Shown here: positions 1 through 5,841 of the stretch, piece by piece
Numbering within the stretch: the first letter of the stretch is position 1
Layout: every line of letters starts with the position of its first letter
From: CAYYJM01 sp964471755
GTDB taxonomy: Bacteria; Planctomycetota; Planctomycetia; Gemmatales; Gemmataceae
Length of the DNA stretch: 10,656 bases
Assembly (NCBI GenBank): GCA_964471755.1
Contig: CAYYJM010000226.1
Span: 1-10,656, forward strand
Reading direction: 5' to 3'
Program-made: the position numbers and the translations under genes
Notes under the pieces: generated by a model
The model's input: the letters and a program-made list of their open reading frames with translations, nothing else
What the model was told of the DNA's origin: nothing
Database searches by the model: none

Positions 1-1
1 G

Positions 2-1012
2 GTGGGTCTCGGTCAATTCGGGGTAGTGTGTGCACTGGGCCTGGGAGCGGGCGTCGGGAGTGTGCCGGGCCTCGTCCTTGAAGTCGTCGATGAAGACGTG
101 ACCGATGCGCCGACGTTTCTCCTGCGGATCGGTAATCCCGGCCAGGGCGGCCAGGAACCGAGCCCTGGCATCGACAACGTGCAAATCGGTCTGGAAGACG
201 CCGGAGAACGTCTTCCGGACGGCCTCATTCTCACCGCGACGAAGCAGGCCATTGTCCACGAAGATGCAGGAGACCTGCTGGCCGACGGCGCGGTTCAGGA
301 GCGCGGCCGTCACCGACGAATCGACGCCGCCGGACAGACCGCAGATGACCCGAGCCGAGCCGATCCTCTGACGCAGATCGGCGACCGTATTTTCCAGAAA
401 CGAGGCGACCTTCCACAGTCCGCGACAGCCGCAGACCGTGGCCAGGAAGTTGTGCAGGATGGCTCCGCCGAAGGGCGTGTGGGCGACCTCCGGATGGAAT
501 TGGAGGCCGTAGACCGGCCGGGTGCGATGACGCACGGCTGCCAGCGGGCAGGTGTCCGTGGCGGCCAGGGCGACGAAGTCGGCCGACAGGCTCTGCACCT
601 GGTCGCCGTGGCTCATCCAGACGCTGGTTTCCGTGGGCACGCCCTGGAACAGGTCGTTCGGCTCACGAATTCGGCACAGAGCCCGGCCATACTCGCGGGA
701 CGGGGCCGGCTTGACCTGACCGCCAAGGGCCTGGCAAGCGAGCTGCATGCCATAGCAGATGCCGAGGACCGGGATACCGAGCTGAAACAGGTTCGGATCG
801 CAGCGCGGCGCGTTCGGCTCGTAGACACTGGAAGGGCCGCCGGAGAAGATCAGGCCGCTCGGGGCGAGTTCCTTGATCCGCGCCGCGGGCAGGTCGTGAC
901 GCACGATCTGGCAGAAGACGTTCTGCTCGCGCACCCGACGGGCGATCAGCTGGGCGTACTGCGAGCCGAAGTCGAGGATCAGAATCTTCTCACTGTCGGG
1001 AACGATGCTCAT
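2..1012 (-). CDS. guaA: GMP synthase (glutamine-hydrolysing), 3' end missing at window edge
   Basis: Converts XMP to GMP with ATP and glutamine; it is the last step of guanine nucleotide synthesis and is cytosolic. The 337 visible residues start at MSIVPDSEKI. The N-terminal class I glutamine amidotransferase domain (about 8-195) has the nucleophile Cys86 in GICYGMQ and the His173/Glu175 pair in FHPEV. The ATP-pyrophosphatase domain follows, with the PP-loop SGGVDSS at 227-233 and then FVDNGLLRRGE. The family is usually about 510-530 residues, so roughly the last third, including the dimerisation domain, lies outside the window. A weak GGAG lies about 11 nt before the ATG. The gene sits 52 bp downstream of proC on the same strand, so co-transcription is plausible. 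The last 30 or so residues before the edge fit the family poorly (see findings). The long plus-strand reading frame over this gene is an antisense shadow. Confidence 0.95.
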   Translation of the reverse strand, partial: MSIVPDSEKILILDFGSQYAQLIARRVREQNVFCQIVRHDLPAARIKELAPSGLIFSGGPSSVYEPNAPRCDPNLFQLGIPVLGICYGMQLACQALGGQVKPAPSREYGRALCRIREPNDLFQGVPTETSVWMSHGDQVQSLSADFVALAATDTCPLAAVRHRTRPVYGLQFHPEVAHTPFGGAILHNFLATVCGCRGLWKVASFLENTVADLRQRIGSARVICGLSGGVDSSVTAALLNRAVGQQVSCIFVDNGLLRRGENEAVRKTFSGVFQTDLHVVDARARFLAALAGITDPQEKRRRIGHVFIDDFKDEARHTPDARSQAQCTHYPELTETH

Positions 1013-1064
1013 GCGCTGCACGCTCCGAGGGGATCAAAACTAGAGGGAAGGGCATCCGTTCCGG

Positions 1065-1886
1065 TCAAGTCGGTGTCTCAGACAATTCCCTGGCCCGGTG
1101 GGTGGCGGCCTCGACCGCATCCATGAACGCCCCGCGGACGCCGGCGCGTTCCAGGGCATGGAGGCCGGCGATCGTGGTCCCGCCTGGACTGGCGACCCGA
1201 TCCTTGAGCGGACCGGGATGCGTCTGCGTTTCCATCACCATGCGGGCCGCACCGAGGACCGTCTGCGCCGCCAGCGTCAAGGCGACATCGCGAGGCAGAC
1301 CCACTCGCACGCCGCCATCGGCCAGGGCCTCGATCATCAGATAGACGAACGCCGGCCCGCTACCACTCAGGCCGGTCACGGCATCGAGCAACCCCTCCGG
1401 GAGCCGAACCACCCGCCCGACGGCACGAAACAGGTCCCCGACAAATTCGCCATCCGAAGTCGTGGCACTGACGTCCAGGGCGTAGGCTGTCGCGCTGGCA
1501 CCGACGAGACAGGGCGTGTTGGGCATGACGCGAACCAGCCGCCCCGCCGGTCCGAGGCCATTCCGCAACGTTCCCAGCGAAACCCCGGCGGCGATGGAGA
1601 TCACCAATTGGTCCGGTTTCACGCGAGAGCGAATTTCGCCGAGCAGGCCCGGCATCGACTGCGGCTTGACCGCCAGGATCAGCACCTCGCTGCGATCGAC
1701 GACCGCGCCGTTGTCGGCGACACAACCGCTACCGGTTGCCTGGCTGAACTGATCGCGTACGGTCGCAACGGTGTCGCTGGCCAGGACCCGAGCCGGTTCG
1801 ACGAGGCCGGCGGCCAGCCAGCCGCGCGCCAGAGCCTGGGCCATCTGGCCGGCTCCGAGAAAGCCAATCCGCTGAGCGACACCCAT
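1065..1886 (-). CDS. proC: Pyrroline-5-carboxylate reductase
   Basis: Reduces 1-pyrroline-5-carboxylate to L-proline with NAD(P)H, the last step of proline synthesis; cytosolic. The 273-residue product has the normal family length. The N-terminal Rossmann fold opens with IGFLGAGQMAQAL (GxGxM nucleotide-binding pattern). It continues through AVKPQSM and the VRVMPNTPCLVGAS segment, which is very typical of ProC. The C-terminal helical dimerisation domain carries GLSGSGPAFVYLMIEALADG and the signature around SPGGTTIAGLHALE. The chosen start is the ATG giving MGVAQRIGF. The frame stays open upstream to a TTG at 1994, but those 36 codons resemble nothing in the family and hold the likely promoter. 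A -10-like TACAAT lies about 40 nt upstream on the coding strand. guaA follows after 52 bp. Confidence 0.97.
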   Translation of the reverse strand: MGVAQRIGFLGAGQMAQALARGWLAAGLVEPARVLASDTVATVRDQFSQATGSGCVADNGAVVDRSEVLILAVKPQSMPGLLGEIRSRVKPDQLVISIAAGVSLGTLRNGLGPAGRLVRVMPNTPCLVGASATAYALDVSATTSDGEFVGDLFRAVGRVVRLPEGLLDAVTGLSGSGPAFVYLMIEALADGGVRVGLPRDVALTLAAQTVLGAARMVMETQTHPGPLKDRVASPGGTTIAGLHALERAGVRGAFMDAVEAATHRARELSETPT

Positions 1887-2137
1887 GACGCTTTCCACTT
1901 CGGACGAGGAAAGAAGGAAAAGTGTATTGTATCGCTCGCCCGCTCCGCCGACGAGGGTAGCTTTTTTCTCGGCCAGGCAGGACCGATTGGGCAAAGACGG
2001 CCGGTTCTCGCTAACCTGCCGCGAACCGGGCGGACAACCCGGCCGGAAAGGGGCCGCCCAGGCCAGAGAAGCCTCCGGGGCGCGGGTACACTTGGTTGAA
2101 TCGCGTACCGGAATGATATCACCACGGAGGGGATGAG
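1887..2137. promoter_or_regulatory. Divergent intergenic region between proC and the small secreted protein
   Basis: These 251 bp separate two genes transcribed away from each other, so promoters for both must lie here or within the gene starts. On the minus strand TACAAT (1926-1931 on plus coordinates), about 40 nt before the proC start, resembles a -10 box, but no good -35 box lies 16-18 nt further up. On the plus strand an A/T-richer patch at about 2086-2120 (TACACT, TTGAAT and TGATAT) precedes the small gene, without a clear hexamer pair. No operator or riboswitch was recognised. The promoter calls are inference. Confidence 0.3.
2126..2132 (+). promoter_or_regulatory. Ribosome binding site of the small secreted protein
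   Basis: GGAGGGG lies 5 nt before the ATG at 2138, a strong match to the anti-Shine-Dalgarno sequence. It fixes the start. The ATG at 2133 is followed at once by AGA TGA and codes nothing. Confidence 0.7.
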
Positions 2138-2551
2138 ATGAAATGGCTTCTGCGTGCCGCTTTCCTGGCGGCCCTGGGAATGGGGCTGTCCGTGTCGCCG
2201 GCTCAGGCGGGAACGTTCGGCCTGTTCACCAAGTCGTTCTTCACCAAGAGTTGCATCTACTGCAACTGTGAGAAGCCCTACAACGCCTTCACTCCGCCGG
2301 GCTACTATGTGGTCGTTCCGGTGACCGCCGGTTCGCCGGGGATCATGGCCGGTCCGGTCGGCAACTCGCCCTTCGATTCGGTCGTCACGTCCGATCCGAA
2401 CGCCGCGTCGCCGGCAACTGGCGGTTGCTCCTCCTGCGGGACCCCGGCTGCGACTCCCGCGCCGGCGGTCGCCCCGGCCGAGCCGACCCATCAGCATTTC
2501 CTTCACCGACTCCGTGACCGATTGATCGAGAAGAAAAAGGCTGCGAAGTGA
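2138..2551 (+). CDS. Small predicted secreted Cys-rich protein, function unknown
   Basis: I do not recognise a named family. The 137-residue product starts with a clear Sec signal peptide: MKWLLRAAF, a hydrophobic core, and SPAQA before a likely cleavage after residue 24. The mature part has a Cys cluster at C39, C42 and C44 (CIYCNC), followed by KPYNAFTPPGYYVVVPV. A Gly/Ser/Pro/Ala-rich linker contains a CSSC pair at 97-100. After an Ala/Pro stretch comes a His- and Lys/Arg-rich tail (HQHFLHRLRDRLIEKKK). CxxCxC plus CxxC could bind a metal or form disulfides, but no heme CxxCH is present. Coding is supported by a strong ribosome binding site, the signal peptide and a strong terminator 25 bp downstream. 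The gene appears to be a single-gene unit, diverging from proC and converging on the protease. Confidence 0.78.
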   Translation: MKWLLRAAFLAALGMGLSVSPAQAGTFGLFTKSFFTKSCIYCNCEKPYNAFTPPGYYVVVPVTAGSPGIMAGPVGNSPFDSVVTSDPNAASPATGGCSSCGTPAATPAPAVAPAEPTHQHFLHRLRDRLIEKKKAAK

Positions 2552-2575
2552 CGGGCGGAGCGATCTGACGCGGTC

Positions 2576-2623
2576 ACGGCCAGCGAATCTCTCCATAGAG
2601 GTTCGCTGGCCGTTGGCGTTTTT
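2576..2623 (+). terminator. Rho-independent terminator of the small secreted protein gene
   Basis: A long hairpin begins 24 nt after the stop codon. ACGGCCAGCGAA (2576-2587) pairs perfectly with TTCGCTGGCCGT (2602-2613). Five more inner pairs, one of them G-U, extend the stem to 17 bp around a CCAT loop. TGGCGTTTTT follows, ending in a T run at 2619-2623. The T run is only on the plus-strand side, so it serves the gene at 2138-2551. Confidence 0.85.
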
Positions 2624-2650
2624 GGCCGCAAACGGGCCGGGTTCGACCGG

Positions 2651-2690
2651 AAAAGAGAAAGACCGGACGGGACGACTCCCGACCGGTCTT
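2651..2690 (-). terminator. Rho-independent terminator of the S8 protease gene
   Basis: AAGACCGG (2659-2666) pairs with CCGGTCTT (2683-2690), and CGGG (2668-2671) pairs with CCCG (2678-2681), with one A-A mismatch and a 6-nt loop. Read on the minus strand the hairpin is followed by TCTCTTTT (2658-2651). It begins 25 nt after the protease stop codon, so the two convergent genes each have their own terminator. Confidence 0.8.
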
Positions 2691-2715
2691 CTTGCGAATC
2701 GATTCAAGTGGCCAA

Positions 2716-5451
2716 TCAGGACAGTTCAGTCCAGATTTTCTCCAGGCCCTCAGGGGTCGCGTCCGGGGCGGTTGATTCAGTCGGGAGTTCGCTCTCCCAG
2801 TCGATTCGCGGATCGGCTTTCTGGAAGACCAGATCGCTCACCACCCGGTCGTTAAGTGACTCTTCTTCCGCGACCGGAGCGTGGTCCGGCGACGGTTCGA
2901 TCCGGTGGACGACGCCCACGTCCTGGAGATCTCGCCCCAGCCAGCGCTGAGAGGAACCACTCGAACGCAGGATCGGCCCGGGCTGGGTCACTGGCGAAAC
3001 CAGTTGCATCCCGATCAGGCCCGGCCCGCTCACCGTGGTGGTCAGCGTGGCCGGCTCAGGTAGGTCCGACAACGGAGAGGCCGGCATCGCGCCGAAGTTC
3101 GTCGAGAGATCGGGAACGGTCCCTTCAGAGATGCTCTGAATCGCGCCACCCTGCGCCGAGAGGGGCTGGGCGTTCGTCGCGTTGATCGTCAGCGACCAGT
3201 TAAGGAGTGTCCCCGTGTTGCCCGATGTCAGATCCTGGATCAGGAGCAGCCAGTTGCCCTGTGCCGAATCGTTCTGGAAGGCAGAGAGTGCCTGCTCCGG
3301 TCGGAAGGTGCCTGTGAACGGAGCTGACGCCTGGGTGATGCTCTGACTGGCGGCATCGGAAAAGTTCGTACCGATGAATCCATCGCCGGACCCACCAACG
3401 CCATTGGCCAGGATCACCCTCTTGCCACTGGGAGCCTGGAGGTAGAGGACCAGATCGCGGTCGTTGCTGTGTTGGATGTTCACCTGAACGGTGATGTCCT
3501 GCACCTGCACATTCTGATTGACCGCAATCGCCGAGGCGGTGAAGGAGTGGTCCCGGAGCGGCTGACTCTGGGTGTTGCTCGTCGTCGTCGCCTTTGTGAT
3601 GCTGAAGGTGGTGGAATAGGTCGCCAGCGCCGCTCCCTGGAGGTCCTTGACGGTGTTGGAAATCCGGAGCGTGTACGTGCCAGGAGCAATCTGGGTCTGG
3701 AAGCTCAACTCCCATTTGGAATTATTCGACCCGGCAACGGCCCTGATGCTACTCAGGGTGATGGCGTTCCCAATCGGTCCTGTCAACCGGATGGCACTGG
3801 TGGTCATCGTCGTGGGATTGACCGCTTCGCTGAAGGTGATGGTAATCTTGTTCAGGGTGTTGTTCGCGCTGCCGGTGGCGCTGGCGGCCTGCACTCGCGG
3901 GGCCTGATTCGGGGTCGGGGTCTGGGTCTGGGTCGTGGTGACGCTTCCAACAGCTGCGGCAGCGTTGATTCGTCCGCCGGAGGCAACCTTCCCGGTCAGT
4001 CCACTCCGTTTGTCCACGGTGGCAAGAAGGCGATTGATAACCTGATCGTATTTCCAGGTTGGATTTTGCGCCCAGATTAACGCCAGCGTCCCGGTTACCT
4101 GTGGCGTGGCCATCGACGTTCCGCTCATCACGCCGTACTGGTTTTTCGGCAGGGTGCTGAGAATCCCCTCTCCGGGAGCGGCCACATCGACTGTGCGGGC
4201 ACCGTAGTTCGAGAAACTCGACAGGGAATCCGAACGGTTTGTGGAGGCGACCACGACCACGTTGTTGACGTTGTAGGAAGCGGGATACGTGGGATTCTGA
4301 TCGATATTCACTCCGGCATTTCCGGCCGCGGCGACGAAGATATGTCCCTTTGACCGGGCGTTCACGATCGCGTCGTAGAGGTACGACGTGTAGTTTCCCC
4401 CCGCCCAGCTGTTGTTCGAGATGTTCGCGCCCTTCTTCACCGCATAATCGAGGCCGGCAATGAAACTACCAATGCTGCCACTTCCACTGGCGTTCATGAA
4501 CTTGACGGCCATCATCTGCGTCACCCAGGCGATGCCGCTTACTCCAGTCCCGTTGTTTCCAGAGGCCCCGATGATGCCGGCGACGTGCGTCCCGTGGTTG
4601 TTATCGTCCATGGGTCGGTTGGTATCGTTGACAAAATTCCAGCCGACGAGATCGTCCACGTAGCGATCTCCATCCTCGGAGATGCCGTTGGCCCAGCCGC
4701 CGGTGCCGGTGTCCTGGCCAGCCTTGTTCTTGACCATCGGAGCGAGCAGATCATCGGCGGTGATCCGGCCATCGTGATTCAGATCCGTGATCTTGCCCAC
4801 GCCCTGATTGCGAGTGTCGTTGAGATCGTAGAAGGTGATCTTTCCGTCGCCGTCGATATCTCGAAGATTCACCTTCCTGGTGGTGGGAATCTCACCCTGG
4901 TTGATCCAGATGTTCTTGTAGAGATCGACGTGATTGTAATCGATTCCCGTGTCCATCACGGAGACGACGGTGCGTGTGGAACCGCGCGTAACGTTCCAGG
5001 CGGCCGGGGCGCTGATGTCGCCGCCGGTGGCATTGTCGAGCGCCCATTGATTCCGATACTGCGGATCGTTGGGAGTCGCCTCGGCGGTGAGCAGGAAATC
5101 CGGGGCGACCTCGGCCACCACGCCGGAGGCCGCGTAGGCGGACAGGGCCTGCTCAACGGAGACGTCCGGCGACAGCTGGACGATGTAGTAGCCTGGCAGC
5201 AGATCGAGCTGGGTTGCAACCGTTGTCCCGGCCAGAGCAGACCAGCCGGTGTGATCGGACACTGTATCGGTAAAACCAACGAGGATCGTCGATCGGTTGG
5301 CCTGGCTTGGGTCGTAGGAAATCGTGCCGAGCAGAGTTTGCACGGTACTGGTCGATGGAACAGTCCGGTCTTCCAGTGGCTCCAGAGTTAGCGACCGATA
5401 GGTCAGCGGTTGGGATGGGTTCAGCCTACGGCGGCTACGCGGCGGGGCCAT
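2716..5451 (-). CDS. Secreted subtilisin-like (S8) serine protease with EF-hand insert, Ig-like and P domains
   Basis: A 911-residue predicted exported endopeptidase; the substrate is unknown. The N-terminus is basic and carries LEPLEDRTVPS (23-33), typical of planctomycete surface proteins. A propeptide-like region (about 50-125) precedes the catalytic domain (about 130-500). Catalytic residues are Asp167 (MDTGID), His286 (HGTHVAG) and Ser446 (SGTSMATP), with oxyanion Asn378 (AAAGN). An insertion between Asp and His holds two EF-hand loops (198-209 and 223-234). A Thr/Gln/Pro linker leads to an SbsA/Big_5-like Ig domain (about 517-618) and then a proprotein-convertase P domain (about 630-756). 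The last 150 residues are an acidic tail with no recognised domain or C-terminal anchor. The ATG at 5451 is chosen because GAGGAG precedes it and the LEPLEDR motif follows; the frame is open 59 codons further upstream, but that stretch is uncharacteristic. It is transcribed alone, with its own terminator. Confidence 0.95.
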   Translation of the reverse strand: MAPPRSRRRLNPSQPLTYRSLTLEPLEDRTVPSTSTVQTLLGTISYDPSQANRSTILVGFTDTVSDHTGWSALAGTTVATQLDLLPGYYIVQLSPDVSVEQALSAYAASGVVAEVAPDFLLTAEATPNDPQYRNQWALDNATGGDISAPAAWNVTRGSTRTVVSVMDTGIDYNHVDLYKNIWINQGEIPTTRKVNLRDIDGDGKITFYDLNDTRNQGVGKITDLNHDGRITADDLLAPMVKNKAGQDTGTGGWANGISEDGDRYVDDLVGWNFVNDTNRPMDDNNHGTHVAGIIGASGNNGTGVSGIAWVTQMMAVKFMNASGSGSIGSFIAGLDYAVKKGANISNNSWAGGNYTSYLYDAIVNARSKGHIFVAAAGNAGVNIDQNPTYPASYNVNNVVVVASTNRSDSLSSFSNYGARTVDVAAPGEGILSTLPKNQYGVMSGTSMATPQVTGTLALIWAQNPTWKYDQVINRLLATVDKRSGLTGKVASGGRINAAAAVGSVTTTQTQTPTPNQAPRVQAASATGSANNTLNKITITFSEAVNPTTMTTSAIRLTGPIGNAITLSSIRAVAGSNNSKWELSFQTQIAPGTYTLRISNTVKDLQGAALATYSTTFSITKATTTSNTQSQPLRDHSFTASAIAVNQNVQVQDITVQVNIQHSNDRDLVLYLQAPSGKRVILANGVGGSGDGFIGTNFSDAASQSITQASAPFTGTFRPEQALSAFQNDSAQGNWLLLIQDLTSGNTGTLLNWSLTINATNAQPLSAQGGAIQSISEGTVPDLSTNFGAMPASPLSDLPEPATLTTTVSGPGLIGMQLVSPVTQPGPILRSSGSSQRWLGRDLQDVGVVHRIEPSPDHAPVAEEESLNDRVVSDLVFQKADPRIDWESELPTESTAPDATPEGLEKIWTELS
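4750..4860 (-). other. EF-hand pair (dockerin-like calcium loops) inside the protease domain
   Basis: Residues 198-234 hold two 12-residue loops with acidic or Asn ligands at positions 1, 3, 5 and 12: D198/D200/D202/D209 in DIDGDGKITFYDL and D223/N225/D227/D234 in DLNHDGRITADDL. The second ligand pattern repeats the first after 25 residues, as in type I dockerins and in calcium-loop insertions of S8 proteases. Calcium binding is inferred from the pattern. Confidence 0.8.
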
Positions 5452-5457
5452 GGCAAG

Positions 5458-5463
5458 CTCCTC
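5458..5463 (-). promoter_or_regulatory. Ribosome binding site deciding the protease start
   Basis: GAGGAG on the minus strand ends 6 nt before the ATG at 5451. This favours the 911-residue product over the longer open frame that begins at 5628, whose start has no comparable site. Confidence 0.65.
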
Positions 5464-5809
5464 GGTGGCTAGATTGTCCGGGGTTAAGCCCCTGCCGCTG
5501 ACAGGAGCCAGGTCATACGTCGCGAGCGAATCCGAAAACCAACACCTCGCTTCCGAGCAGATCAACCTCGTTCCGCAGGCGCAATCATCAGCGCAGGATA
5601 CCGGTAGATCCGGTTCCCGAGCGCGCAATCCGCCTTGTGGAGTACCGCCAGCCCGTTTCCGACAGGCTCCTGCAACCCGTGAGGTTGTTCAGCAAAGCGT
5701 CCGTGAACAGGGTTGCGGAGTGATCATCCTTGATGCACACGCAATGTTTCGGAACGACTCTTGCTGTGAGTTGAGGGTGAAACTGGAATTATTCCACGAG
5801 AGATTCCGG

Positions 5810-5838
5810 CTGCCTTCGTGAAAAGTCGAATCAGGCAG
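5810..5838 (-). terminator. Hairpin just after nadE, possible terminator without a T run
   Basis: CTGCC (5810-5814) and TTCG (5815-5818) pair with CGAA (5827-5830) and GGCAG (5834-5838), with a 3-nt bulge and an 8-nt loop. It starts 3 nt after the nadE stop codon. Read on the minus strand no T run follows, so it could be a transcript-end stabiliser, a weak terminator or chance. Confidence 0.3.
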
Positions 5839-5841
5839 ACT

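Larger units (their letters stand above)
5452..5841. other. Intergenic region between nadE and the S8 protease gene
   Basis: These 390 bp lie between the end of nadE and the start of the protease, both on the minus strand. No frame here shows a convincing protein. The open frames are continuations of the protease frame or antisense. The part next to the protease must hold its promoter. A TATGAC (5512-5517 on plus coordinates) with TTGGTT about 19 nt upstream of it is the best but weak candidate. A 13-bp palindrome, TGGAATTATTCCA, lies at 5784-5796. The end next to nadE contains a hairpin listed separately. Confidence 0.5.

Noticed and set aside
2..1126. Long plus-strand open frame (374 codons) over guaA
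   Set aside because: It is the antisense of guaA. The minus strand shows the amidotransferase Cys, the FHPEV pair and the PP-loop; the plus frame shows no family features, and long antisense frames are expected in high-GC coding DNA.
1098..2099. Plus-strand open frame of 333 codons over proC
   Set aside because: It is the antisense of proC and has Arg/Gly/His-rich content without motifs. The minus strand is unmistakable pyrroline-5-carboxylate reductase.
1679..2707. Minus-strand open frame of 342 codons spanning the proC start, the divergent spacer and the small gene
   Set aside because: It is out of frame with proC, antisense to the small secreted protein and highly Arg-rich. It also crosses a strong terminator hairpin.
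5452..5628. 59-codon upstream extension of the protease
   Set aside because: It has no signal-like or family features and reads through the ribosome binding site. The ATG at 5451 follows GAGGAG and precedes the LEPLEDR motif closely.
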